A stretch of DNA of 64,000 nucleotides, taken from positions 310,001 to 374,000 of the forward strand of contig JAFGUG010000011.1 of assembly GCA_016938655.1 (NCBI GenBank), written 5' to 3'. Source of the DNA: Thiotrichales bacterium (GTDB lineage Bacteria > Pseudomonadota > Gammaproteobacteria > Thiomicrospirales > Thiomicrospiraceae). Both the position numbers and the translations under genes were made by a program. Shown one piece after another: positions 19,291 through 27,334 of the stretch. The notes beneath the pieces are model-generated. The model saw only the letters and a list, made by a program, of their open reading frames with translations, did not search any database and was not told where the DNA came from. Position 1 is the stretch's first letter, and each line of letters opens with the position of its first letter.

Positions 19291-19773
19291 ATGGATATTA
19301 CTAAAAAGATTCATCCTGGTCAGGGTGTAGAAATCCCTGAGAAAGAGGTTCAGGTTTCTCCAAGAACACAGTCAAGACGAGTGGCGTTGCAAGCGTTGTA
19401 TCAGTGGCAGTTGAACGCGACGGAACCGGCTATTATCACGCGCCAGTTCAACGAAGCAGGCCTGTTGAATAATCTCGAATTAACCTTGTTTAATGACTTA
19501 GTTTCGCAGGTTACCAACCGTGCAGAAGAGTTGGATGCCATTATTAGCCCGTTTCTTGATCGTTCGGTGACACGTATTGACCCTGTTGAAAAAAACATTA
19601 TGCGCATGGGCGTGTATGAACTGCAGTCTAAAGTGGAAATTCCATACAAAGTGATTATTAACGAATGCGTTGAATTGGCTAAACGTTTTGGTGCCGATGA
19701 GAGTCATAAATACGTGAATGGTATTTTGGACAAAATTGCCCAGCAAATTCGTACCCTAGAGGTAAATGGCTAA
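19291..19773 (+). CDS. nusB: Transcription antitermination protein NusB
   Basis: 160 residues, all-helical. After a roughly 28-residue N-terminal extension comes the typical SRRVALQALYQWQ, then RIDPVEKNIMRMGVYEL and YKVIINECVELAKRFGADESHKYVNGILDKI. NusB pairs with NusE (S10) on BoxA RNA during rRNA transcription. The first ATG has almost no ribosome binding site, so coupling to ribH (7 bases upstream) is likely. Contains a dispersed palindrome at 19458 read as Ala-Gly-Leu. Confidence 0.95.
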   Translation: MDITKKIHPGQGVEIPEKEVQVSPRTQSRRVALQALYQWQLNATEPAIITRQFNEAGLLNNLELTLFNDLVSQVTNRAEELDAIISPFLDRSVTRIDPVEKNIMRMGVYELQSKVEIPYKVIINECVELAKRFGADESHKYVNGILDKIAQQIRTLEVNG

Positions 19774-19802
19774 GTTAGCCTTTGCTTTTTAAGCGACACA
19801 AT

Positions 19803-19837
19803 AAAAGCCCCGTAAGATTGCTTGCGAGGCTTTTTTT
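19803..19837 (+). terminator. Terminator after nusB
   Basis: AAAGCCCCGTAAG pairs with CTTGCGAGGCTTT with one mismatch, followed by a run of seven T. It ends the nrdR-rib-nusB transcript 30 bases after nusB. Confidence 0.8.
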
Positions 19838-19890
19838 CTATAAGGCGTTGCATCTTTAACCACCTAAGCAATGCCGCGACAAGGAAAACG

Positions 19891-20907
19891 ATGCCTCAAG
19901 AATTTACGTTGATTGATCAATACTTCTTACCGCTCAGTAAAGGCTTATTACCAAATGAGCTGGGGATTGGTGATGACGGTGCGGTTATGACACCGCCTGA
20001 TAATCATCAATTGGTGGTGGTGACCGATACCTTGGTCGCCGGTGTGCATTTTCCTTTAGATACCGCGCCTGCAGATATCGCTTGGAAAGCGGTCGCGGTG
20101 AACTTAAGCGATTTGGCAGCGATGGGTGCTAAGCCGGGATTTATCTCATTAGCGTTAACCTTGCCAGAAAATGAGCAGGCCTGGTTGAATGGGTTTGCAA
20201 AAGGCTTGACGGATATTTGTCATCATTATCAGGTGCCGCTAATTGGTGGCGATACCACCAAAGGGCCATTGACCATTACGGTTACCGCACATGGTTGGGT
20301 AGAGCGGGGCGGTGCGTTATATCGTTCGGGCGCGCAAGTAGGTGATATTATTGCCGTTTCAGGTGTGATTGGGGATGCCGGTTTGGGGTTAAAGTTTGCG
20401 CTGAATACGCTAACAAAAAGTCAGCAGGCCTGCTTAAATTCAGAGGATATTCAGTTTTGTTTAGATGCGCTCAATCGCCCCAATCCACAACTAGGTTTGG
20501 GGCGATTACTGCAAAGTCATGCTACTTCGGCGATTGATATTTCCGATGGATTACTGGCTGATTTTACGCATATTTTAGAGCAGTCTATTAAGCACTTGGA
20601 ACGCCAGGGTTTAACGTTAGGTGCAGAAATATATTTAGAAAGTTTGCCGCTCTCACCGGCTATGCAAAAATGGATTCAACACACGAATGAATGGACTTTG
20701 CCCTTATCGGCAGGGGATGATTATCAGCTGTGTTTTACGGTAAGGCCTGAGCATTGGATTAATTTACATAAATTGGCTAAAGCGCAGGGGTTCAAAATTA
20801 CTCAGGTCGGACGAATAACTGGTCAAGCTGGGGTTGTTGTGAAAGCAAACGCCGATTCTGAGGATGTTATAACAAACCTCCTTACTTCCGGTTATCAGCA
20901 CTTTTAA
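19891..20907 (+). CDS. thiL: Thiamine-monophosphate kinase
   Basis: ATP-dependent phosphorylation of thiamine monophosphate to thiamine diphosphate. 338 residues. AIR-synthase-type fold with ELGIGDDGAVM, VVTDTLVAGVHFPLD, KAVAVNLSDLAAMGA, GGDTTKGPL and ISDGLLAD. ATG at 19891 has AGGA 6-10 bases upstream; the longer frame from 19822 starts within the nusB terminator and was rejected. Two dispersed palindromes lie inside (20175 and 20425), read as Gln-Ala-Trp and Gln-Ala-Cys. No TPP riboswitch is visible. pgpA, the usual follower, is absent. Confidence 0.95.
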   Translation: MPQEFTLIDQYFLPLSKGLLPNELGIGDDGAVMTPPDNHQLVVVTDTLVAGVHFPLDTAPADIAWKAVAVNLSDLAAMGAKPGFISLALTLPENEQAWLNGFAKGLTDICHHYQVPLIGGDTTKGPLTITVTAHGWVERGGALYRSGAQVGDIIAVSGVIGDAGLGLKFALNTLTKSQQACLNSEDIQFCLDALNRPNPQLGLGRLLQSHATSAIDISDGLLADFTHILEQSIKHLERQGLTLGAEIYLESLPLSPAMQKWIQHTNEWTLPLSAGDDYQLCFTVRPEHWINLHKLAKAQGFKITQVGRITGQAGVVVKANADSEDVITNLLTSGYQHF

Positions 20908-20936
20908 CTTGTTACCCAGATAAAACCGGTAAGCAT

Positions 20937-20977
20937 AAAAAAACCGATTCAACCTGCTTGATTGAATCGGTTTTTTT
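20937..20977. terminator. Bidirectional terminator between thiL and DAHP synthase
   Basis: AAACCGATTCAA and TTGAATCGGTTT pair around a 9-base loop with A and T tails on both sides; it serves both convergent genes. Confidence 0.9.
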
Positions 20978-21002
20978 GTTACCAAATTAAACGTTTTTAG
21001 TC

Positions 21003-22076
21003 TTAATTTACTTCTTGGAATTGACGGCGATTTCTGACACCTTCTGCCAGCGTTTCTAGAATCGTTTCACTGTCTTCCCAGTTGATGCAAGCATCGGTAA
21101 TGCTTTGGCCGTAGGTCAAAGGTTCACCGGGTTTTACATCTTGGCGACCTTCAATAAAATGACTCTCAATCATTGCACCCATAATATTGTAAGAACCGGC
21201 TGACAACTGCTCGGCAATCGAGTCGGCTACAATCAACTGACGCTTATGTTGCTTGCTGCTATTGGCGTGGCTGCAATCGACCATTAACTTATCTTCAACG
21301 CCCGCTTTTTGAAGCATATCAACCGCTTCTTTAACAAATTCAGCTTCGTAATTAGGGCCGTGATTACCGCCACGTAAAATCACGTGACAGTCAGGGTTAC
21401 CATTGGTTTCAAAAATTGCCGAGTGCCCAGCTTTGGTTAAAGACATAAAAATGTGTGGATTGTTGGCGGCACGAATGGCATCGACGGCAATTTGAAAACT
21501 ACCATCGGTGCTGTTTTTAAAACCAACCGGACACGATAGGCCAGAAGCCAATTCACGGTGACCTTGGCTTTCAGTGGTTCTAGCGCCAATCGCGCCCCAA
21601 GAGATCAAGTCAGCAATGTATTGTGGCGAGATTAGATCTAGGAATTCGGTTGCTGCTGGAACACCTTTGTCATTGATATCAACTAACAAAGAGCGTGCAA
21701 GCTCTAATCCACGGTTAATTTCAAACGACTCGTTCAAACCAGGATCATTGATTAAGCCTTTCCAACCTACGGTTGTTCTCGGTTTTTCAAAGTAAACACG
21801 CATGACCACAAGCAGGTCTTCTTGATGCTTATCGATTTGTGTCTTTAATTTTTCCGCATAATCACGCGCTGCTTCCGCATCATGAATTGAGCAAGGCCCA
21901 ATCACAACCAACAGTCGGTCATCACGACCAGAAAGAATATTGTGAATTTTTTGGCGAGTATCGTAGACTGTTTGTGCCGCTAGGTCGGTAATTGGAAACT
22001 GTTCATGCAGTTCACAAGGAGGACGAACTTCGGTAATGTTTTTGATACGGATATCATCCGTTTGATACTTAGACAT
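21003..22076 (-). CDS. aroG: 3-deoxy-7-phosphoheptulonate (DAHP) synthase, class I, AroG-like
   Basis: Condenses PEP with erythrose-4-phosphate to open the shikimate pathway. 357 residues. Seen: LLVVIGPCSIHD, RVYFEKPRTTVGWKGLINDP, WGAIGARTTESQGHRELASGLSCPVGFKN, HVILRGGNHGPNY and DCSHANSSKQHKRQ. Overall it resembles the E. coli AroF/G/H family, closest by eye to AroG; which amino acid inhibits it cannot be told. The first ATG follows the pattern of AroG (MSKYQTDDIRIKNI). Stand-alone gene between a bidirectional terminator and a 279-base divergent region. Confidence 0.95.
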   Translation of the reverse strand: MSKYQTDDIRIKNITEVRPPCELHEQFPITDLAAQTVYDTRQKIHNILSGRDDRLLVVIGPCSIHDAEAARDYAEKLKTQIDKHQEDLLVVMRVYFEKPRTTVGWKGLINDPGLNESFEINRGLELARSLLVDINDKGVPAATEFLDLISPQYIADLISWGAIGARTTESQGHRELASGLSCPVGFKNSTDGSFQIAVDAIRAANNPHIFMSLTKAGHSAIFETNGNPDCHVILRGGNHGPNYEAEFVKEAVDMLQKAGVEDKLMVDCSHANSSKQHKRQLIVADSIAEQLSAGSYNIMGAMIESHFIEGRQDVKPGEPLTYGQSITDACINWEDSETILETLAEGVRNRRQFQEVN

Positions 22077-22227
22077 ACTACACCCTAAATTTTCTTTACT
22101 CTCAACACGATGAGGCGGTTATTTTGAACGCGATATTATGCCATGAACGGCTTTTAAATGCTTAAGCAAATTTTCAATTTAATGGCCGCATAATTAAAAT
22201 CAGCAGGTTTTAATCGCTTTAAAAGCT

Positions 22228-22239
22228 AGCAGGCCTGTT
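22228..22239. repeat. Dispersed palindrome copy, intergenic
   Basis: AGCAGGCCTGTT in the divergent region (22077-22355) between the DAHP synthase and DUF3579-like genes. Apart from probable AT-rich promoters that I could not assign with confidence, I see nothing else in this gap. Confidence 0.85.
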
Positions 22240-22355
22240 GATATTGAAAATATCCAGCTTGACGGCTTGATATCAGTGGTCTTTGATATGTTTTATGATA
22301 GAATCCAATCCATAAATTTAAACTTAATTTACTGAAATTTTTAGGTAGAAAAAAC

Positions 22356-22646
22356 GTGCATTGCAAATACATCATTCAGGGCTATACCGAAGACGGTAGA
22401 AAATTTAGACCCAGTGATTGGATAGACCGTATCGCCTCTATGGGCGCCTCTTATTATAATCAGCGTCTTGTTTACTCAGACTTATTGCATCCAGAGTTAT
22501 ACGAGGGGCAAAAGTGTTTGATTATTGATACTGAGATGGAAATTAAAAACCCAGGTATGTTTCAGTATGTAATGAACTTTGTGAAAAGTAACGGCCTTAA
22601 AATGCTTAAAATTTGCGACATTGACGAGAGTAAGCTGGGAAGTTAA
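22356..22646 (+). CDS. Small conserved protein, DUF3579-like
   Basis: 96 residues, start GTG at 22356 with an AGGTAG-like site 9 bases upstream. Contains FRPSDWIDRIASMGASY and QKCLIIDTEMEIKNPGMFQYVMNFVKSNGLKMLKICDI, which I recognise as the pattern of the DUF3579 family of small proteobacterial proteins. Function unknown. No signal peptide or membrane segment; monocistronic, closed by a strong bidirectional terminator. Confidence 0.75.
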   Translation: MHCKYIIQGYTEDGRKFRPSDWIDRIASMGASYYNQRLVYSDLLHPELYEGQKCLIIDTEMEIKNPGMFQYVMNFVKSNGLKMLKICDIDESKLGS

Positions 22647-22701
22647 TTTACGAAAGTAGCCTAATATACTCACGTAAAGTATTGAGTTATACTGACCTAT
22701 G

Positions 22702-22737
22702 AAAAAGCACGGTTTGAAATTTCAAACCGTGCTTTTT
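22702..22737. terminator. Bidirectional terminator, 36-bp perfect palindrome
   Basis: Perfect palindrome with centre GAAATTTC and AAAAAGCACGG / CCGTGCTTTTT arms, between the DUF3579-like gene and convergent pilD. Confidence 0.92.
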
Positions 22738-22761
22738 TGCTTTAAACGGCAGGTTATCTAA

Positions 22762-23559
22762 CTAAAATAATGAAACGCCCGCTAAAAGCGTTACCCAGCC
22801 GCCAATCGCCAAAAAAGGCCCGAAAGCAAGTGGACTGTCGTAGCTGCGTAGTTTTAAAAGCACACCGCCCAATCCAATAATTAAGCTGCTGACGGATGCA
22901 ATCAGAATGATTTGCGGAATCGCCATCACCCCAAACCAAGCGCCAAGCGCCGCTAAAAGTTTAAAGTCACCATAGCCCATTCCCTCTTTACCGGTAATCA
23001 ATTTAAAAGTGTGGAACAAAATCCACAGCAGCATGTAACCCAAAATCGCGCCCCAAATGGCATCCACCGGATTGGTAAACAGAGATTGTGTGTTGAACAG
23101 TAAGCCGAGCCACAGCAGAGGCAAGCTTAAATTGTCTAAAATGAGTTGGTGTTCAATGTCGATAACACTGATGGTAATCAGCATCCAGGTAAACAGCAGG
23201 GCGGCCAAGCCAGTAAGGGTTGGGCCATATAGCCACATAATTAAAACAGTAGCCGTCGCTGTTGCCAGTTCAATCATGGGGTAGCGGGGTGAGATTGGAC
23301 TTTTACAGTGATGACATTTGCCTTTTGTCCAGAGCCAGCTAAAAAGTGGGAAAAGACGATACCACGGTAGGTTCGTTTCGCAATGTGGGCATTTAGAACC
23401 GCCAAAGGTCACGGCTTTAAGCTGATCTTCCTCGTCCATCATTAAAATACGCGGCATGCGCCAAGTGAGCATTGAGATAAAGCTGCCTATCACTAAACCA
23501 ATCAGGCTGCTAAAGAGTAGGGTGTGTGTGAGTGAAAGTTGCGAGAGGAATTGTTCCAT
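22762..23559 (-). CDS. pilD: Prepilin peptidase / N-methyltransferase
   Basis: Inner-membrane aspartyl protease that cleaves and methylates type IV pilin-like precursors. 265 residues with about eight hydrophobic segments. The cytoplasmic zinc site has two CxxC pairs (Cys57/60 and Cys82/85) and the catalytic aspartates are Asp133 (VIDIEHQLI) and Asp197 (GMGYGDFK). Usually sits with pilB and pilC, but here it stands alone; pilins and assembly ATPases are not in the window. The genes on both sides are unrelated. Confidence 0.95.
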   Translation of the reverse strand: MEQFLSQLSLTHTLLFSSLIGLVIGSFISMLTWRMPRILMMDEEDQLKAVTFGGSKCPHCETNLPWYRLFPLFSWLWTKGKCHHCKSPISPRYPMIELATATATVLIMWLYGPTLTGLAALLFTWMLITISVIDIEHQLILDNLSLPLLWLGLLFNTQSLFTNPVDAIWGAILGYMLLWILFHTFKLITGKEGMGYGDFKLLAALGAWFGVMAIPQIILIASVSSLIIGLGGVLLKLRSYDSPLAFGPFLAIGGWVTLLAGVSLF

Positions 23560-23602
23560 TGCGTTGCCTGTTAAGAACCTTTGAAATAGTTGAAAGGATT
23601 TT

Positions 23603-23614
23603 AGCAGGCCTGCT
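23603..23614. repeat. Dispersed palindrome AGCAGGCCTGCT, intergenic
   Basis: Perfect 12-bp copy in the 133-base gap between pilD and queD. Confidence 0.9.
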
Positions 23615-23692
23615 GACGTTTACTGGGAAAATTACGGATTAATTTACCTTAAGATCAACGTTGTAAAACGATTGGGTTAGAAGAGGGGCAAA

Positions 23693-24070
23693 CTATTCTG
23701 AATAGATGACACAGTTACGATCGTTCTCCCAAACAGTAATGCTGTGCATAGTCACGTCTGTACTGGCAATGCGTCTTTGGATTTCTTGGAAAAGATAGAC
23801 CGCAATATTCTCAGCGGTTGGGTTAGTGACTTCAAAGTGAGGATGGTCATTTAAAAAGGTGTGATCCAACTCTTTGACCACCTCTTTAGCATGACGTTTT
23901 ATCTCTTTAAAATCGATGACCATGCCAATATCGTTTAGCTTGTTACCGCTCACTTGCACTTCAATTTTCCAGTTATGGCCGTGCAGTTTTGCGCAGTCGC
24001 CTGGGTAACCACGAAGGCTATGTGCGGAAGCAAAATCTAATAAGGTTTTTAAAACAAACTGCTGTGCCAT
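23693..24070 (-). CDS. queD: 6-carboxy-5,6,7,8-tetrahydropterin synthase QueD
   Basis: Second step of queuosine precursor synthesis, from dihydroneopterin triphosphate. 125 residues, T-fold. Zinc ligands His17, His30, His32 and catalytic Cys26 are in FASAHSLRGYPGDCAKLHGHNW; the later ELDHTFLND and NPTAENIAVYLF complete the family pattern. I start at the ATG at 24068-24070 (MAQQFVLKTL); an in-frame TTG six codons upstream gives a less family-like N-terminus. Other que genes are not in the window. Confidence 0.92.
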   Translation of the reverse strand: MAQQFVLKTLLDFASAHSLRGYPGDCAKLHGHNWKIEVQVSGNKLNDIGMVIDFKEIKRHAKEVVKELDHTFLNDHPHFEVTNPTAENIAVYLFQEIQRRIASTDVTMHSITVWENDRNCVIYSE

Positions 24071-24138
24071 GACGTAATAATCTACCAAGAACGAATAAGT
24101 GGGGCATTATAACCAAAAGCAAACTTTAATAATAGACC

Positions 24139-25026
24139 TTAATGATTGCGTTTAGCAATGTATTCAATAAGTTGCACTAAAAATGGGCTTTCTAATTGTA
24201 GGTTTTTTAGTTGCGCTTTTGCTTGCGAAATTAACGCATCACGATAATGTTTGGCTTCAGCCAGTCCCATCAATTTGGGGTAAGTTGATTTATCAGCGAG
24301 CAGATCACTGCCTTGAGGCTTGCCTAAGGTCTGTGAATCACTTTCAATATCAAGAATATCATCATGGACTTGAAAGGCCAGGCCAATGAACTCCCCTAAC
24401 TGACTTAACGGGGTTTTGATTGAGTGGTAGTTTGGACTCTGAACAGCCCCCATTAGCAGGGCGGCTTTAATTAAAGCCCCTGTTTTCATTTGGTGGAGCG
24501 TTTTTAGCTGAGCCAGTTCAATAGATTGCCCCTCAGATTGAATATCCATCATTTGGCCACCAATCATTCCACTGACGCCAGCAGCTTGGCTTAGGCATTG
24601 TATGAGCATAAGCTTGTGTTTATCGCTTACTATTGGGTCTTCACTTAAGAGTTCAAATGCGAGCGTCTGTTGCGCATCCCCGACCAAAATGGCGGTGGCT
24701 TCATCGTATTGGATGTGACAGGTTGGCAGGCCTCTGCGTAAATCGTCGTCGTCCATGGCGGGTAAATCATCATGCACCAGCGAATAGCTGTGAATCAGCT
24801 CAATCGCACAAGCTGCGCTATCAAGTTGTTCAATGGGGGTTTTTAGCGCTTCACCAACTGCATAAATAAGTGCAGGGCGCATCCGTTTACCGCTGTTTAA
24901 AGTCGCATAAGCTAACGCTTCCAATAAAATTTCTGGAATCGCTGGATTGGTCTTTTTAACGGTTTCAAACTGCTTTTTTAATTGCGCTTCCACACGCAGG
25001 CGGTAGCGATTTAATTCGGTTTGCAA
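24139..25026 (-). CDS. ispA: (2E,6E)-farnesyl diphosphate synthase
   Basis: Sequential condensation of IPP with DMAPP and GPP to farnesyl diphosphate, feeding undecaprenyl and quinone side chains. 295 residues, usual for IspA. First aspartate-rich motif DDLPAMDDDDLRRG and second motif QVHDDILDIESD are intact; GKRMRPAL and GSDLLADKSTYPKLMGL also fit. The N-terminal residue codon is TTG/near ATG at 25026 (MQTELNRYRLRVE). The usual neighbours xseB and dxs are absent. Contains an imperfect palindrome copy near 24727. Confidence 0.95.
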   Translation of the reverse strand: MQTELNRYRLRVEAQLKKQFETVKKTNPAIPEILLEALAYATLNSGKRMRPALIYAVGEALKTPIEQLDSAACAIELIHSYSLVHDDLPAMDDDDLRRGLPTCHIQYDEATAILVGDAQQTLAFELLSEDPIVSDKHKLMLIQCLSQAAGVSGMIGGQMMDIQSEGQSIELAQLKTLHQMKTGALIKAALLMGAVQSPNYHSIKTPLSQLGEFIGLAFQVHDDILDIESDSQTLGKPQGSDLLADKSTYPKLMGLAEAKHYRDALISQAKAQLKNLQLESPFLVQLIEYIAKRNH

Positions 25027-25115
25027 AAGGACGGCTCCACTTGGGTTAGATTAAAAACGTTGCAAGTGACTCTTTTAACGTTTAAAAAGCGACTTGCAAT
25101 GTTCTTTGTTACAAA

Positions 25116-25141
25116 AAAAGGCTGTCAATTGACAGCCTTTT
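25116..25141. terminator. Terminator-like perfect palindrome between peroxiredoxin and ispA
   Basis: 26-bp palindrome, centre GTCAATTGAC with AAAAGGCT / AGCCTTTT ends, downstream of the minus-strand peroxiredoxin gene. Confidence 0.85.
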
Positions 25142-25211
25142 ATTTCTGATTGATGGTCGCTATTTTAATCGGGCAATCCAATTAAAGAAACCACGAATGT
25201 CCAGCTTAAAT

Positions 25212-25814
25212 TTACAGCTGTTCAGAGTGCTTTGAAAGGTAATCAGCGACACCATCAGGCGTATCTTTCATACCGTCATCGCCTTTTTTCCAACCGGCAG
25301 GACAAACTTCACCCACTTCTTCGTGGAACTGAAGTGCTTCAACCATACGCACCATTTCATCGACGTTACGGCCAAGCGGCAGATCATTAACCACTTGATG
25401 ACGAACAACGCCGTGGTTGTCAATTAAGAACGCACCACGTAACGCAACGTTACCTGGATGACGAATACCGTAAGCGTCCATAATTGTGCCGCCTAAGTCG
25501 GCCACTAGTGGGAACTTAACCGGTCCTAGGCCACCGTCATTTACCGGCGTATTTCGCCATGCATTATGGGTGAACTGTGAGTCAACTGAGATCCCGACCA
25601 CTTCGGTACCCAACTCTTTAAACTTATCGACACGGTGGTCAAATGCTAAGATTTCAGAAGGGCATACAAAGGTGAAATCGAGAGGATAGAAAAACACAAC
25701 GGCATATTTACCGGCAATGTGACTTTTAAGGTTAAAGTTATCAACGATTGAACCGTCGGCTAGCACTGCCGCTGAAGTAAAATCGGGAGCTTGTTTGGTG
25801 ACAAGTACTGACAT
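25212..25814 (-). CDS. Typical 2-Cys peroxiredoxin (AhpC/Prx1 family)
   Basis: Reduces H2O2 and organic hydroperoxides in the cytoplasm; 200 residues. Peroxidatic Cys51 in DFTFVCPSEI, resolving Cys171 in GEVCPAGW, and GGLG (94-97) plus a C-terminal tail in the place of the YF motif region. The GGLG insert suggests the sensitive-to-overoxidation architecture, though the tail ends YLSKHSEQL. ATG at 25812-25814 has AGGA 7-10 bases upstream; a longer frame to 25841 was rejected. No AhpF partner nearby; the nearby thioredoxin could reduce it (inference). Confidence 0.95.
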   Translation of the reverse strand: MSVLVTKQAPDFTSAAVLADGSIVDNFNLKSHIAGKYAVVFFYPLDFTFVCPSEILAFDHRVDKFKELGTEVVGISVDSQFTHNAWRNTPVNDGGLGPVKFPLVADLGGTIMDAYGIRHPGNVALRGAFLIDNHGVVRHQVVNDLPLGRNVDEMVRMVEALQFHEEVGEVCPAGWKKGDDGMKDTPDGVADYLSKHSEQL

Positions 25815-26066
25815 GTTAAATCCTTTGATTTTGACGAGCACTTAGACTAAGTGCCAATTTAAATGGTTATTTAAAACCTAATCAGTATAGTGGATTTGCC
25901 AGTCTCTTGCCAGAGTCTGACGGGTTTTAAACATGTATCAAGGCTTAATCGACCGCTTTTAAAAAAGTGTGCAAATCAAATTAAGTTATTCTTTTTACAT
26001 GCATGCCGATAACTTAATTAAGTTGAATGGTTTTGTAATCACTGTTCTATAAGAGAAGGGTAAGTC

Positions 26067-26696
26067 ATGTTTGTAGTATTTAGTCCAGAAGGGCAAAGCT
26101 TGGTGGGCGCCGTTCAGAACTTACCGGTTTTGAAGATAGACCCTGCGACACGAGTAAATCAGACCAATCCAACCAATTTGGACAACATGAGTCTAGAGCC
26201 TGATCATTCGAATGCCCATTTTCAACAAGACAAAGCCCTCAAGCAATATGAAGGCGTGAAACACCTGAATGAGCGTAAGTTGATTGTCAAAGCGTTTGAG
26301 GTGATGACCAGTCCTGTTGTCACCAGTTCACCCGATTCAACACTTTATGAAGCTTGGGATTTAATGCAACAGCATAATATTCATCATATACCGGTTTTAA
26401 AAGAGGGATTGTTGATTGGGATTTTTTCAAAATCAGATCTGTTAAATCGAGTTATTTTGAATGAGGATAAACAAATTGAAGAGGCGCGCTCTAATTCGGT
26501 TGCAGAGATTATGAAGCATCAGGTGGTGGCAACCGAACCGGATACGGATATACGCGAAGTAGCGGTTGCACTGACCAAATATGATATTGGTGCGCTGCCA
26601 ATAGTAACCAGTACTCAAACGTTATTAGGGATTGTGACATTATCCGACTTAGTGAAACGATTATCCAAATCTCCACCTATTGAACTTTATACCTAA
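26067..26696 (+). CDS. CBS-pair domain protein
   Basis: 209 residues: an unassigned 70-residue N-terminal segment, then two CBS motifs (about 78-130, VMTSPVVTSSPDSTLYEAWDLM...IPVL...GIFSKSDLL; and about 145-200, IMKHQVVATEPDTDIREVAVAL...LPIV...GIVTLSDLV). CBS pairs bind adenine nucleotides and regulate attached or partner proteins; the partner is unknown. AAGGG lies about 7 bases before the ATG. Upstream (26011-26024) is the palindrome AACTTAATTAAGTT, a possible operator. Gene ends in a strong palindromic terminator. Confidence 0.85.
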   Translation: MFVVFSPEGQSLVGAVQNLPVLKIDPATRVNQTNPTNLDNMSLEPDHSNAHFQQDKALKQYEGVKHLNERKLIVKAFEVMTSPVVTSSPDSTLYEAWDLMQQHNIHHIPVLKEGLLIGIFSKSDLLNRVILNEDKQIEEARSNSVAEIMKHQVVATEPDTDIREVAVALTKYDIGALPIVTSTQTLLGIVTLSDLVKRLSKSPPIELYT

Positions 26697-26717
26697 GTCT
26701 TTTGGGTGAATCAAAAA

Positions 26718-26751
26718 AAACCAAACTTAGCAGGCCTGCTAAGTTTGGTTT
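26718..26751. terminator. 34-bp perfect palindrome terminator built on the dispersed element
   Basis: 17-base arms, centre AGCAGGCCTGCT, flanked by AACCAAACTT and AAGTTTGGTT. It lies between the CBS gene and convergent thioredoxin gene with A and T tails, so it probably terminates both. Confidence 0.85.
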
Positions 26752-26812
26752 GATAACAATCGTAAATAAAGCAGAAACCTGTTTTGGTTAGCTTACCCGT
26801 TACTCATGCTTG

Positions 26813-27193
26813 CTACTGCTGTTGTTGCTCTTTTTCTTGTGCTTCTGCTAAGTCTTTGTGAACTTGTTCCATGTCTAAATCAACCAACTGTTTGATGGCT
26901 TCTTCTAGCGCATTTCCTGGAATCGCACCTGGATTTGAGAACACGACAATTTTTTCACGCATGAAAACTAACGTTGGAATCGAGCGAACTTGAAACATAT
27001 TAGCTAAGTCTTGCTCTTCTTCAACGTTTACTTTAGCAAAGACAATGTTTGGATGCTTTTCAGAAATTTCTTCAAAAACCGGTCCAAATTGTTTACATGG
27101 TCCACACCACTCGGCCCAAAAGTCAAAAATGACAATTTCATTGTTACTAATGGTTTCTTCAAATTGAGCAGTCGTCAGGTTAATAACAGCCAT
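26813..27193 (-). CDS. Thioredoxin
   Basis: 126 residues. Active site WAEWCGPCK (Cys30, Cys33) and the cis-proline segment VRSIPTLVF fit a classical thioredoxin. It is longer than TrxA because of a charged C-terminal tail (MEQVHKDLAEAQEKEQQQQ), rich in Glu and Gln. GAAAGGAG lies just upstream of the ATG. Cytoplasmic disulfide reductase; candidate partners in the window are the two peroxiredoxins. Monocistronic between a palindromic terminator and the fumC 3' region. Confidence 0.94.
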   Translation of the reverse strand: MAVINLTTAQFEETISNNEIVIFDFWAEWCGPCKQFGPVFEEISEKHPNIVFAKVNVEEEQDLANMFQVRSIPTLVFMREKIVVFSNPGAIPGNALEEAIKQLVDLDMEQVHKDLAEAQEKEQQQQ

Positions 27194-27299
27194 GCTGGCT
27201 CCTTTCGTTGTTTGAGAGACTAACGCATAAAGCGAATTTATGTGTTAGGTCTGCATTAAGTTTAAAAGTCGAGAATAAAGGTAACATTTTTCGTTTTTG

Positions 27300-27326
27300 A
27301 AAAGGCGCAAACTTTCTGCGCTTTTT
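27300..27326 (-). terminator. Terminator after fumC
   Basis: AAAGGCGCA pairs with TGCGCTTTT around a 7-base loop, nine bases beyond the fumC stop on the minus strand; a short T run follows. Confidence 0.65.
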
Positions 27327-27334
27327 CTGCTTTT

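Noticed and set aside
19822-19890. N-terminal extension of thiL
   Set aside because: These codons run through the nusB terminator; the ATG at 19891 has a proper ribosome binding site and matches the family start.
22267-22299. Promoter for the DUF3579-like gene (TTGATA ... TATGAT)
   Set aside because: The boxes are 21 bases apart and alternatives are equally weak, so no promoter could be assigned.
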